A stretch of 64,000 bases of DNA, taken from the NCBI GenBank assembly GCA_037783415.1, contig JAZGTN010000236.1, forward strand, positions 186,001-250,000, given 5' to 3'. The first letter of the stretch is position 1; the number at the start of each line of letters is the position of its first letter. The notes below the pieces were generated by a model. It did not search any database and had not been told where the DNA came from. It saw nothing but the letters and a program-made list of their open reading frames with translations. Positions 13,701 to 22,573 of the stretch are shown in pieces. The stretch is from Leptasterias polaris. Taxonomy: Eukaryota > Echinodermata > Asteroidea > Forcipulatida > Asteriidae. A program made the position numbers and the translations under genes.

Positions 13701-14940
13701 CATAGTTTATTTGTGGGGTTGGAGGGGGTGTAAAGGTTTGAACCCCCTGTCCTGCCCCTACTCTTGTAAAGGTTTGAACCCCTGTCCTGCCCCTACTCTT
13801 GTAAGGGTTTGAACCCCCTGTCCTGCCCCTACTCTTGTAAGGGTTTGAACCCCCTGTCCTGCCCCTACTCTTGTAAGGGTTTGAACCCCCTGTCCTGCCC
13901 CTACTCTTGTAAGGGTTTGAACCCCCTGTCCTGCCCCTACTCTTGTAAGGGTTTGAACCCCCTGTCCTGCCCCTACTCTTGTAAGGGTTTGAACCCCCTG
14001 TCCTGCCCCTACTCTTGTAAGGGTTTGAACCCCCTGTCCTGCCCCTACTCTTGTAAGGGTTTGAACCCCCTGTCCTGCCCCTACTCTTGTAAGGGTTTGA
14101 ACCCCCTGTCCTGCCCCTACTCTTGTAAGGGTTTGAACCCCCTGTCCTGCCCCTACTCTTGTAAGGGTTTGAACCCCCTGTCCTGCCCCTACTCTTGTAA
14201 GGGTTTGAACCCCTGTCCCGCCCCTACTCTTGTAAGGGTTTGAACCCCCTGTCCTGCCCCTACTCTTGTAAGGGTTTGAACCCCCTGTCCCGCCCCTACT
14301 CTTGTAAGGGTTTGAACCCCCTGTCCTGCCCCTACTCTTGTAAGGGTTTGAACCCCCTGTCCTGCCCCTACTCTTGTAAGGGTTTGAACCCCCTGTCCTG
14401 CCCCTACTCTTGTAAGGGTTTGAACCCCCTGTCCTTCCCCTACTCTTGTAAGGGTTTGAACCCCCTGTCCTGCCCCTACTCTTGTAAGGGTTTGAACCCC
14501 CTGTCCTGCCCCTACTCTTGTAAGGGTTTGAACCCCCTGTCCTGCCCCTACTCTTGTAAGGGTTTGAACCCCCTGTCCTGCCCCTACTCTTGTAAGGGTT
14601 TGAACCCCCTGTCCTGCCCCTACTCTTGTAAGGGTTTGAACCCCCTGTCCTGCCCCTACTCTTGTAAGGGTTTGAACCCCCTGTCCTGCCCCTACTCTTG
14701 TAAACACAACTTGCTACTATTAATAAGATTTATCTACAAAGTCCATACACTCACCTTTACTTGAATCTGAATGAAAAGGTTTATACTCATTCCTGTAGAT
14801 CTCGGCAATCTCTGACTTGATGGTGACGTCATGCTTGCCCATTCGTTCAAGGAACTTCAAGAAGTCCTCGCCAACAGCCAATACTTGAGCGTGTGTCTTC
14901 TTCATCTTCGGCATGGTTAAAGATGTACCGAGCAACTGTT
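914..14940 (-). CDS. MOV10: MOV10-type RNA helicase, 5' two thirds (13 coding exons, 3' end off the window)
   Basis: MOV10 proteins are superfamily 1 (UPF1-like) RNA helicases acting with Argonaute/RNA decay machinery and restraining retroelements. Exons in transcript order: 14940-14755 (ATG at 14914), 12650-12608 (weak), 12307-12013, 10198-10077, 9416-9319, 7602-7505, 7244-7108, 6704-6603, 5703-5547, 5140-4986, 3442-3257, 1468-1306, 1087-914. They total 1890 nt (630 codons) with every junction in phase. Recognisable family segments are [46 protein letters not shown], the Walker A box GPPGTGKT near residues 556-563, and [20 protein letters not shown] (motif Ia). Walker A lies close to its position in human MOV10 (about 524), so the N-terminal half is near full length. 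A U1-type C2H2 finger sits at about residues 127-152. The DEAG box and later helicase motifs are not in the window. MOV10 is preferred over MOV10L1 by overall resemblance, but the two are not firmly separated. Confidence 0.88.
1306..1468 (-). CDS. MOV10: MOV10 exon with Walker A (helicase motif I)
   Basis: Acceptor CTTGCAG at 1469 and donor GCAG/GTATGT at 1305. Encodes the Q-motif-like [14 protein letters not shown], then [20 protein letters not shown]. The lysine and threonine that bind the ATP phosphates are intact. Confidence 0.93.
1717..1812. repeat. TTTA microsatellite next to a possible LINE 3' end
   Basis: Runs of TTTA/TTTG extend through the interval. The A-rich sequence on its right (1813-2060) resembles in style that right of a similar TTTA run at 39805, so both may be reversed LINE 3' ends with TAAA tails. 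The tail interpretation is inference. Confidence 0.6.
2324..2711. repeat. 42-bp tandem array, 9 copies
   Basis: The unit TCAGAAAGAAGTACTGGTAT.. through AATAATCAGCAAGCTT repeats nine times almost perfectly. One copy has a G for C change and the last has an AGGCCT insertion. Because 42 is divisible by 3, both strands show spurious ORFs. It lies in a MOV10 intron. Confidence 0.95.
3257..3442 (-). CDS. MOV10: MOV10 exon
   Basis: Acceptor TTTTTAG at 3443 and donor CAAG/GTACTG at 3256. Encodes [20 protein letters not shown] and ends ...CEIKEDTR, matching human FTFNRQPLRVQHRALE. Confidence 0.9.
4986..5140 (-). CDS. MOV10: MOV10 exon
   Basis: Acceptor CTCTGCAG at 5141 and donor AAGA/GTAAGA at 4985. 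Encodes [17 protein letters not shown] and [17 protein letters not shown], matching the family's ESRPSVLRGDHLFAL...YKGFVHKVELD block that precedes the helicase core. Confidence 0.9.
5547..5703 (-). CDS. MOV10: MOV10 exon
   Basis: Acceptor TTTTCAG at 5704 and donor TAAA/GTAAGT at 5546. Encodes the very characteristic [20 protein letters not shown], aligning with human LLHLEELQMEHDIRHYDLE. This was the decisive segment for naming the gene. Confidence 0.92.
5770..6047 (-). mobile_element. tRNA-derived SINE with hairpin 5' end
   Basis: On the minus strand a hairpin (6047-5944: TGGGATCACACCCAAGTTTA and its inverse) precedes a body with GGTTCTGACTGGCACCC and a tRNA-like part with B box GGTTCAAGTCC. 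The same body and tRNA-like part recur on the plus strand at 26080. It lies in a MOV10 intron. Confidence 0.7.
6115..6490 (+). mobile_element. LINE 3' end (ORF2 C-terminus, 3'UTR, tail)
   Basis: The plus strand encodes [20 protein letters not shown], the typical basic C-terminus of non-LTR retrotransposon ORF2. An A/T-rich 3'UTR and a degenerate ATTCTA tail (6464-6490) follow. It is 5'-truncated and not functional. The clade is not determined. Confidence 0.6.
6603..6704 (-). CDS. MOV10: MOV10 exon
   Basis: Acceptor AATGTCAG at 6705 and donor AAGA/GTAATA at 6602. Encodes [19 protein letters not shown] followed by an acidic run (DDDEDDKE). The YYIPxRLR segment is the family's YYPPPRLRQLL motif. 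Confidence 0.82.
7108..7244 (-). CDS. MOV10: MOV10 exon
   Basis: Acceptor CTTTTCAG at 7245 and donor CAAG/GTAAGC at 7107. Encodes [20 protein letters not shown] and ends with EIVDGERPP, equivalent to human ...ARFLAAV...EEGERPDR. Confidence 0.82.
7505..7602 (-). CDS. MOV10: MOV10 exon
   Basis: Acceptor TGACTTTAG at 7603 and donor AAAG/GTACCT at 7504. Encodes [18 protein letters not shown] then [13 protein letters not shown], corresponding to the beta-domain that ends before the conserved RFL segment. Confidence 0.78.
8945..9312 (+). mobile_element. class II tRNA (Leu/Ser-like) SINE
   Basis: The head has A box-like TAGTCGAGCGGTC and B box-like GGGTTCCAGTCC, followed by ACACTTGTGTCC. The body shares GCACCTTGTAAACCATTGTATGGTGCTATG-type sequence with the copy at 51888. 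The 3' tail (TACTATTACTT) touches the donor of the MOV10 exon at 9319. Confidence 0.75.
9319..9416 (-). CDS. MOV10: MOV10 exon
   Basis: Acceptor TTATTCAG at 9417 and donor CCAG/GTAACC at 9318. Encodes [19 protein letters not shown] and [12 protein letters not shown]. It joins in phase on both sides, giving the typical ...[12 protein letters not shown] turn (human: LGPGECYELHV). A SINE ends almost at its donor site (see findings). Confidence 0.8.
10077..10198 (-). CDS. MOV10: MOV10 exon (N-terminal beta region)
   Basis: Encodes [20 protein letters not shown] and then [20 protein letters not shown], aligning with the human MOV10 stretch that begins GVDVEVQGP. The donor ACAG/GTAAAT is clear. 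The acceptor CCTGAG/TTG behind a pyrimidine tract is less certain and could shift by a few codons. Confidence 0.72.
10662..11929. mobile_element. TTAA-bounded inverted-repeat element, 1.27 kb
   Basis: Left end TTAAGGGGACACACTGG and inverted right end TTAAAGGGATACATCGG match at 13 of 18 positions, all differences being transitions. TTAA at both borders fits a piggyBac-like target duplication. No transposase is visible, so it is nonautonomous or decayed. It lies in a MOV10 intron. Confidence 0.5.
12013..12307 (-). CDS. MOV10: MOV10 exon with U1-type zinc finger
   Basis: The acceptor TTCTTTTAG is at 12308 and the donor TTT/GTAAAG at 12012-12011. The exon encodes a basic strand-rich start ([14 protein letters not shown]), then [19 protein letters not shown] followed by LRGKKH. 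This is a CxxC...HxxxxxH finger of the U1/matrin type, usual in RNA-binding proteins. An earlier donor (AGAG/GTACTT, 12017-12016) would break the phase to the next exon found, so the downstream one was chosen. Confidence 0.75.
12420..12608. repeat. dispersed repeat, copy 1 (second copy at 41270-41460)
   Basis: Shares with 41270-41460 the blocks AAAAACATTTGAATCTGAGAA / ACAACATTTGAATCTGAGAA, CTTTCGAAGTAATATG / CTTTGAAGCAGTATG, AATGCTGCGGCCAG / AATGCTGTGGCCAG and CTGTCACCT. The family also appears, more diverged, near 36950-37100. Confidence 0.65.
12608..12650 (-). CDS. MOV10: MOV10 candidate 43-nt exon
   Basis: A phase-1 exon of length 1 mod 3 is needed between the 14.8 kb and 12.3 kb exons. 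This stretch, with acceptor CACAG at 12651-12655 and donor CGAG/GTGACA, is open in the needed phase and is the best candidate found. It has no family similarity to confirm it, and its donor lies at the edge of a dispersed repeat. Other exons in the 2.4-kb interval are possible. Confidence 0.3.
13428..13449. repeat. 22-nt G homopolymer
   Basis: An uninterrupted G run. CAGTGGCGTAACTA at 13401-13414 just before it resembles the end of a hAT-type element, but no matching inverted end was found nearby. The length is likely to be unreliable in an assembly. Confidence 0.8.
13732..14703. repeat. 36-bp minisatellite, about 27 copies
   Basis: Unit GGTTTGAACCCCCTGTCCTG..CCCCTACTCTTGTAAG, nearly identical throughout with a few C/T changes and two one-base deletions. 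The period is divisible by 3, which gives long spurious ORFs on both strands. It ends 51 bp from the donor of the first MOV10 coding exon. Confidence 0.97.
14755..14940 (-). CDS. MOV10: MOV10 first coding exon
   Basis: The acceptor TTTTCAG ends at 14941. About 26 nt of 5'UTR precede the ATG at 14914. The exon encodes [20 protein letters not shown] and continues to YRNEYKPF, matching the family's N-terminal helical segment (FxxFLxxxG...IYxxxF). The donor AAAG/GTGAGT is at 14754, and a CAA/GTAAAG alternative lies 6 nt inside the exon end. No in-frame upstream ATG of better context is seen within the exon. Confidence 0.75.
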
Positions 14941-16000
14941 CTGAAAACAAACTGAACATTTTTTCTCTAAACTTGCTAGCATTTTGCAGAATTGACTAAT
15001 AAATAAAAACAAAGAGAAGCGACATGAAAATTTGTGTGCAATTCCCCAAAATGATTTGTTCTCAATATTTTTCCCGCATAGTTACAATAATTTTACCCCT
15101 TTTTCCTCCCGACGGTGGTAATAATAATAATAATAATAATACGAACCATGCATTCATATTTGACAAATTTGTTTAATGTTTTTACTGTCAACATCTTTTA
15201 TGTACTCAATTAAGTACACTTAAGAACTGTGCAACAGTATCGATCGAGAATACAACAGCTCTGGCCTTCCTAGCCATGCCTGACTGAACCATGGAGGGAG
15301 GAATGCCTGAACCAAGTGTAAATGTTGGGTAGGTTATACCCCAATGTTCCGACACCACTAATGTAAATTTCCTAATTAATAATAATAATAATAATAATAT
15401 CGAAGTCTTATAATTCTAACCCTAGGCCTAACCCTTAAACCCTAATCCAAACCTCATGTACCAGTAGATCACAAGGATTTATCGGAACATAGGGATTTCG
15501 GAACATCGTTGTCAGAACCCATAGGTGTTAAATTATAGAGCAGTCATCACTGTTGGACGTTGGACATTGGATATAATCAGATCTCAAGTCATACAAATTA
15601 GCAACAATTATCAATCTACCTCCATGCTCAAAACAACATGGAGGTTCTGTTTATGTACTTCCACACAATTCACTAATCAATCACAAGCATTGCAAAATGT
15701 ACATATTTAACAGAAAAGTAAAACAGAAGCGCATATTTTGTTAATAGCTTGTTTGCTGTTTAATTGTACGTATATGAGCCCCAGTGCAGCATGCGTGCAT
15801 AAAACTCACTCCGCAGTAGTGAAGTTAGTAACGAGAAGTCCCTGAAAGTACTTAGTCCTGGCCGATTTCATACCCCCAATCCAAGGACAGTTCTTTTTGA
15901 GAATTCCAAAATCTTCTCGGCGGCAGTAGAATAAATAACAAGACAAGTTCTCAAAGAACAATGTACACAGCAAAGTATATTATATACACACTACACATGG

Positions 16001-16530
16001 GCATCAATCCTGGGGGGGGACGGGGGGACACGTCCCACCCACTTTTTGAAGGATGGGGGACACTTTATCAAATGTCCACCCCAGGTTTTTTTAAAACTCA
16101 TTTAAATGATGACCAACTTGACATGTTTAAAAAAAAAATTGAACTAAAGAAACAGAACATGTTTCCAGTAAACTGAGAAGATTTATATGGATCTGATTTC
16201 CAAAAAGAGTGTGTCTATTTCTCTGTTTTAGACACATGGAGGCTTGATTTGTCACCCCTCAAAATGCCAAAAGCTCAGAGCTTCCGGGGCTTTTCCCCTG
16301 GACCCCACCATCGATGCTCCAGTAAATTCAGAATATTTATGGATCTGATTTCCTATGAAAGTGTGTCTTTTTCTCTTTGATTTTTCACCCCACAGAATGC
16401 CGAAGGCTCAGAGTTCTGGGGCTTCTCCCCCTGAACCCCCACCCAATTAAAAAAAAACTCTAGATAATCCTAATACAAAATCCTGGTTGCGCCGTTGTGT
16501 CCCTTTAAAAAATCCTGGATCCGTCCCTGA
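16001..16530. mobile_element. decayed DNA-transposon-like element
   Basis: The left end ATCAATCCTGGGGGGGGACG and inverted right end ATCAGGGACGGATCCAGGAT resemble the terminal sequences of common animal DNA elements. The interior has two related GGCTTTTCCCCTGGACCCC-type segments. No coding capacity; the assignment is tentative. Confidence 0.4.
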
Positions 16531-16860
16531 TTATATTCTACTTTTAAAACATCTTTTCAACCATATTCATTTCAATTCACTTTACAAACGCTTTTTATAG
16601 GGTATAGTGGGATAGGTCCGGCCTTTCCTAAACCACAAAAATATTAAAATTTCAATGGTTAGGACTGTGTATAATTGTAAACATGCACTTTAACCATAGA
16701 GGAAGGCAATATTTTGCTACGGTAGTGATCAATTTTGTTTTATTTGTGTGGCACATGGGCTTTCGCAGTTGTAATGTTTCAAACCCAAGTGAAATTTCTT
16801 TGGCTGAAAATTAGAGGTAATTGAATATAAAAGAAACTAACAACAAGAACTTACACCTAC

Positions 16861-17215
16861 CTCTGCGAAGCACGGCTAGAGAGGGAGAAGCTGTTTTCCT
16901 CAGAAGAAGGAACCCGTGCTGCTGACCACGTCCACAAACACTGTGAGCATAGTCCGTTTCTCATAGGGGTAATCCCCGGTTGAGAAATCTCTATCGACGT
17001 GTGCGCATGTGCATGCCTTGAACTTATGACGTCATTGATAATGATAAGTAGATGGGGATTACCCATAACAACAGTCCTTATGCATATGACGTCATTTGAG
17101 TAGGGCGCCCTCACCTAGAGGTCAAAAGGAAGATGCTCATTGGCCAGTCTTGTGCGCCGCGCGTACAAATCAGCGCGTTTCCAATGTTTCATCATCAGTT
17201 TTCCTCTAAAATGGC
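16861..17215 (-). other. MOV10: probable noncoding first exon of MOV10
   Basis: A CAGAG/GTAGGTG donor at 16860 follows a stretch without a long ORF. The first coding exon begins with an acceptor only 26 nt before its ATG, so an upstream 5'UTR exon is required. The right boundary (start site) is unknown and is set near the YY1-type element. An inverted GGGGTAATCCCC/GGGGATTACCC pair lies inside (16976-17065). Confidence 0.45.
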
Positions 17216-17231
17216 GGCTTGGTGACGTCAA
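17027..17231. promoter_or_regulatory. MOV10 promoter candidate: three CRE palindromes and a YY1-type site
   Basis: Full TGACGTCA palindromes occur at 17027-17034, 17087-17094 and 17224-17231, the consensus for CREB/ATF factors. AAAATGGCGGC at 17209-17219 reads GCCGCCATTTT on the gene strand, the YY1 orientation typical just downstream of TATA-less start sites. Position just upstream of the putative first exon supports a promoter role; activity is inferred. Confidence 0.5.
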
Positions 17232-17384
17232 TGCATAAGGTCTATAGTGAGAGCAGATAAAAAGGTATCTCGGCTCAAAACGTCAGTGATCGATAGTGGA
17301 TAATGCGCTCGGTTACAAATCGCCCCCGAGCTAGTCAAGTTGATTAAATCATGCCATAAGAGGGCGCTATAATTATTAGTCTGG

Positions 17385-17864
17385 GGGCGCACCACACTAA
17401 ATAAACTCCCATAGGAACCAATGCTAAATGATAAATATTCAAAAATACTCAAAAAATCGTGAAAGTCTCTCAGCCTCTTGAAAACCAATCAAACATATTT
17501 TCGGACGACTGAACTTCAGAATTCTTTTCAATTTTTGCCAGGTCAGCCGTTTGGAATTTTTGCTAACTACCCCAGAAGAAAAAAACGCGAAAATTTGTAT
17601 TTTTCCAAAACCGACTTGCTGCCAGTTTTCGTGAAGCACTTCTCTACTTACCCGGTCAAATAGGGCCAACTTTAACGCCTAAATTTATCAAGTCTCCTCA
17701 AAAGTTGAAGCACAGAACCCCCAGGTTGTGATAGATTATTACATTTACACAATCTATTAATTGCATGACCCCCAAAACGTTGTAATTAAAAATAAGTTGT
17801 GGGTTTACAAATTATGATAAGTAGCTTGGCGCATTAATTCGGGCTTATTTGGTGTGGTGCGCCC
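17385..17864. mobile_element. A element copy 1 (TIR transposon)
   Basis: Terminal inverted repeats GGGCGCACCACACTAAATAA and, inverted from the right end, GGGCGCACCACACCAAATAA (19 of 20). Noncoding interior; a 76-codon ORF inside has no recognised similarity. A 4-bp target duplication fits families such as Chapaev or Sola, but the superfamily is undetermined. Confidence 0.85.
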
Positions 17865-19253
17865 TATAAGGGCACTTAATTATTCTTTATGGTTAAAAAA
17901 TTATGCTTAAATTGTTGAAAATAAGTCACTGACTTGATATCTGAAAAAATGAATTGGAAATGTTATTGCGTTCGTCTACAACAAGGTCAAACATGTTTGA
18001 GCATTTACATGCACTCTAAGCAATGCGATAAGAAAAACCTGCATTACACGCTGTGTACACTGTAATGACAAGTCAGTTGTTATATCCAAATCCTAGTCAC
18101 TCAACAAGTTATAAACTTATCTCTTTTTTTAGTTATACGATTCTAAACGCCTTACAATTATTTTTAATAATTGACAAGAGGGGGTTAACTAATGTGGAAG
18201 CTGTAAAAGGGAAAGGGGATTGAAGAGGGAGGGCCTGAGAAGGGGGGGGGGGGGTAGATTTTGCTTACCCGCCAACATTTTTCACCATGTAATCATATTG
18301 AGTTTAAAATGGTGAACTTTATAACAAAAAAGAATATACATAGGTCATTTTACCACGTTTAATTGTCATTCCAAGTTTCATTTTACCTAGCTTTAAGGGA
18401 TAAGGGGGTGAATGGGTGGGCGGGGCGTGGGCGGGGCTTGTTGCAAAATGCCCTTCCAGACACTTTACGGTAGAACGGGAACAATTGGACTATAGTTAAG
18501 AGTTAAGAGTTAAGACTGTAAGCTAATAAGGTGTTTGGGCTGGGGGATAGGGTCCGGGCTGACGGCTAGGGTTTTGGGCTTTGGGGGTAGGCTCGGCTGG
18601 GGGTTAGGGTTTGGGCTGGGGCTATGATTTCGGCTAGGGGCTAGGGTTAGGGCTGGGGGCTATGATTCGGCTTGGGTGTAGGGTTTGGGCTGGGGGCTGG
18701 GGTTTGGGCTGACGGCTACGGTTTTTGCCGAGGGTTGTACAGTATAGTGTAGGGTTTAGGCTGCTGGTTGGGGGCTAGGCCTAGGGTTTCACACGCATCA
18801 GAGTGTATTCACCTTCCGGAAACTTGACATATATGATGACATATCCACCACCTCCCCTACTCCTCTTCAAATAGTCTGTTGGTGGTTTTTCTCTCCTTTT
18901 TCATATTCAACCAGCCACGTTGGCTCATGATTCTTTGAATGTGACTAAAACCGTCAGTCTCATACTTATTACTTTTCATAGTTTAACCATGCAGGTTTAG
19001 AAAGCAAACCCCTCTTTGAGTGTGAAACGTTGAATTATTCTCGGTTAATAAATGTATTGTAATTTGAGGAAATAGAAACATTATTGCTATACTAACAGTT
19101 TACAGTCAAAGAAATGATGTTTCCAATGTAAAAACAGCAACAAAGTGACAAACAATGCCCCCACACAACTCATTACTGTCGTTGTTTCAAGCCTACATAA
19201 ATGTAAACAGAACACAAACATGGCTGCACGGGCGCCGCCATGTTGTATATATA

Positions 19254-19733
19254 GGGCGCACCACACTAAATAAACTCCCATAGGAACCAATGCTAAATGA
19301 TAAATATTCAAAAATACTCAAAAAATCGTGAAAGTCTCTCAGCCTCTTGAAAACCAATCAAACATATTTTCGGACGACTGAACTTCAGAATTCTTTTCAA
19401 TTTTTGCCAGGTCAGCCGTTTGGAATTTTTGCTAACTACCCCAGAAGAAAAAAACGCGAAAATTTGTATTTTTCCAAAACCGACTTGCTGCCAGTTTTCG
19501 TGAAGCACTTCTCTACTTACCCGGTCAAATAGGGCCAACTTTAACGCCTAAATTTATCAAGTCTCCTCAAAAGTTGAAGCACAGAACCCCCAGGTTGTGA
19601 TAGATTATTACATTTACACAATCTATTAATTGCATGACCCCCAAAACGTTGTAATTAAAAATAAGTTGTGGGTTTACAAATTATGATAAGTAGCTTGGCG
19701 CATTAATTCGGGCTTATTTGGTGTGGTGCGCCC
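19254..19733. mobile_element. A element copy 2, flanked by TATA
   Basis: Appears identical to copy 1 in the parts compared. TATA precedes it (19250-19253) and follows it (19734-19737), suggesting that the original A insertion into B-type DNA used a TATA target. Confidence 0.85.
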
Positions 19734-21121
19734 TATAAGGGCACTTAATTATTCTTTATGGTTAAAAAATTATGCTTAAATTGTTGAAAATAAGTCACTG
19801 ACTTGATATCTGAAAAAATGAATTGGAAATGTTATTGCGTTCGTCTACAACAAGGTCAAACATGTTTGAGCATTTACATGCACTCTAAGCAATGCGATAA
19901 GAAAAACCTGCATTACACGCTGTGTACACTGTAATGACAAGTCAGTTGTTATATCCAAATCCTAGTCACTCAACAAGTTATAAACTTATCTCTTTTTTTA
20001 GTTATACGATTCTAAACGCCTTACAATTATTTTTAATAATTGACAAGAGGGGGTTAACTAATGTGGAAGCTGTAAAAGGGAAAGGGGATTGAAGAGGGAG
20101 GGCCTGAGAAGGGGGGGGGGGGTAGATTTTGCTTACCCGCCAACATTTTTCACCATGTAATCATATTGAGTTTAAAATGGTGAACTTTATAACAAAAAAG
20201 AATATACATAGGTCATTTTACCACGTTTAATTGTCATTCCAAGTTTCATTTTACCTAGCTTTAAGGGATAAGGGGGTGAATGGGTGGGCGGGGCGTGGGC
20301 GGGGCTTGTTGCAAAATGCCCTTCCAGACACTTTACGGTAGAACGGGAACAATTGGACTATAGTTAAGAGTTAAGAGTTAAGACTGTAAGCTAATAAGGT
20401 GTTTGGGCTGGGGGATAGGGTCCGGGCTGACGGCTAGGGTTTTGGGCTTTGGGGGTAGGCTCGGCTGGGGGTTAGGGTTTGGGCTGGGGCTATGATTTCG
20501 GCTAGGGGCTAGGGTTAGGGCTGGGGGCTATGATTCGGCTTGGGTGTAGGGTTTGGGCTGGGGGCTGGGGTTTGGGCTGACGGCTACGGTTTTTGCCGAG
20601 GGTTGTACAGTATAGTGTAGGGTTTAGGCTGCTGGTTGGGGGCTAGGCCTAGGGTTTCACACGCATCAGAGTGTATTCACCTTCCGGAAACTTGACATAT
20701 ATGATGACATATCCACCACCTCCCCTACTCCTCTTCAAATAGTCTGTTGGTGGTTTTTCTCTCCTTTTTCATATTCAACCAGCCACGTTGGCTCATGATT
20801 CTTTGAATGTGACTAAAACCGTCAGTCTCATACTTATTACTTTTCATAGTTTAACCATGCAGGTTTAGAAAGCAAACCCCTCTTTGAGTGTGAAACGTTG
20901 AATTATTCTCGGTTAATAAATGTATTGTAATTTGAGGAAATAGAAACATTATTGCTATACTAACAGTTTACAGTCAAAGAAATGATGTTTCCAATGTAAA
21001 AACAGCAACAAAGTGACAAACAATGCCCCCACACAACTCATTACTGTCGTTGTTTCAAGCCTACATAAATGTAAACAGAACACAAACATGGCTGCACGGG
21101 CGCCGCCATGTTGTATATATA

Positions 21122-21601
21122 GGGCGCACCACACTAAATAAACTCCCATAGGAACCAATGCTAAATGATAAATATTCAAAAATACTCAAAAAATCGTGAA
21201 AGTCTCTCAGCCTCTTGAAAACCAATCAAACATATTTTCGGACGACTGAACTTCAGAATTCTTTTCAATTTTTGCCAGGTCAGCCGTTTGGAATTTTTGC
21301 TAACTACCCCAGAAGAAAAAAACGCGAAAATTTGTATTTTTCCAAAACCGACTTGCTGCCAGTTTTCGTGAAGCACTTCTCTACTTACCCGGTCAAATAG
21401 GGCCAACTTTAACGCCTAAATTTATCAAGTCTCCTCAAAAGTTGAAGCACAGAACCCCCAGGTTGTGATAGATTATTACATTTACACAATCTATTAATTG
21501 CATGACCCCCAAAACGTTGTAATTAAAAATAAGTTGTGGGTTTACAAATTATGATAAGTAGCTTGGCGCATTAATTCGGGCTTATTTGGTGTGGTGCGCC
21601 C
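21122..21601. mobile_element. A element copy 3
   Basis: Same ends as copies 1 and 2. The left flank is TATA and the right flank CTGG, which matches the sequence left of copy 1. Confidence 0.85.
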
Positions 21602-22544
21602 CTGGGGGTTTATTGAAAATTTAGTGCCATGGACATAAACATTAATTACATTAGGCTATATCTTATCATTCTGCTCCATTTTCATAAAATGCATGTTTAA
21701 ATTTTACATCATAAGTATTATTTTAATCTTGGTTGTCATCTATACCCAGACACTACCCGTTGATTGAATTTCTATACCTTTTTTTATTTTTTTGATTCAA
21801 AAACTGCCTGGTATACTCACTGAAGATATGCACTCTCTGAGAAAATCACACTTTTAGTTTTCATTTTACTACAAGTTTGAGTGCAAGCAATTATTTATTT
21901 CACTAGCAGCAATCGAAATAAGAAACTTGAAGTCTTCAAAATGTTAGAGTGACCCAACATATATAAGGAAGTATGCTTGTAGAGTCCTTGACTTTACAAT
22001 CATTTCAGACAAAAACATTTCTCTGGAGGATTAAATTGGTACAATTTATATACTCGGTGAGCTTTCAGATTTTTAATATTTTGATAATTACCAAACTTGT
22101 ACTTTTTAAATAAAGCCTGCAACAAAAAATGTTTAATTGTCAGACCAGTATTCGCACTCATTTGTGTGACCCAACACAAAAAACAACAAACCTGTAAAGC
22201 TTGAACCTCAGTTTGTTACAGAGGGACACAATGAAAACCCATCACTGTTTTAACACTGTATTCAAAATATCAGCTTTGGGACTTGCCAGATCAAAAATAA
22301 TTGTCAAACTAATTTCACAAAACTATATAGCTTTTCAGGCAAAATATTAAAAGAGAAGTTATCCACCTAAATCACCATATAATAATTATGTAAGTAATTT
22401 GTACATCTGTTAACATTTATATTTTCAACCATTACCAATGTTGTTGACATCGTTTAAAAGACCAACACATACATTTTCTCCACCATGAAATCAAAATGCC
22501 TTCCTTACTTTTTGACAATGGGGTTGAGATGGCCGGCCGGCTGA

Positions 22545-22573
22545 TGACGTCGTAATTATTCCAAAATGGCCGC
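22545..22573. promoter_or_regulatory. orphan CRE-like plus YY1-like pair
   Basis: TGACGTCG (22545-22552) and AAAATGGCCGC (22563-22573) lie 10 bp apart, echoing the MOV10 promoter. No associated gene was found on either side, so a promoter role is only suggested. Confidence 0.25.

Larger units (their letters stand above)
17385..21601. mobile_element. composite A-B-A-B-A transposon array, 4.2 kb
   Basis: Three 480-bp A elements (17385-17864, 19254-19733, 21122-21601) alternate with two spacers B of 1389 and 1388 bp. In the stretches compared, the copies match almost base for base; the only difference I noted is one G in a G-run. The outer flanks are CTGG on both sides (17381-17384 and 21602-21605). 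Internal A copies are flanked by TATA. This fits one composite insertion with a 4-bp target duplication, followed by unequal exchange or circle-mediated amplification. B holds no recognised gene, only a GGGTTTGGGCTGGGG-type degenerate G-rich tract. Confidence 0.85.

Noticed and set aside
13809..14764. Long repetitive ORFs on both strands
   Set aside because: They are translations of a 36-bp minisatellite whose period is a multiple of three. The array is intronic in MOV10 and there is no signal of selection on codons.
18530..18790. Degenerate TTAGGG tract in spacer B
   Set aside because: Mostly GGGTTTGGGCTGGGG-type irregular G-rich sequence. No regular telomeric period.
17439..21406. The same 76-codon ORF three times
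   Set aside because: It lies in the noncoding A transposon copies. Identity between copies reflects recent duplication at the DNA level, and an overlapping ORF exists on the other strand.
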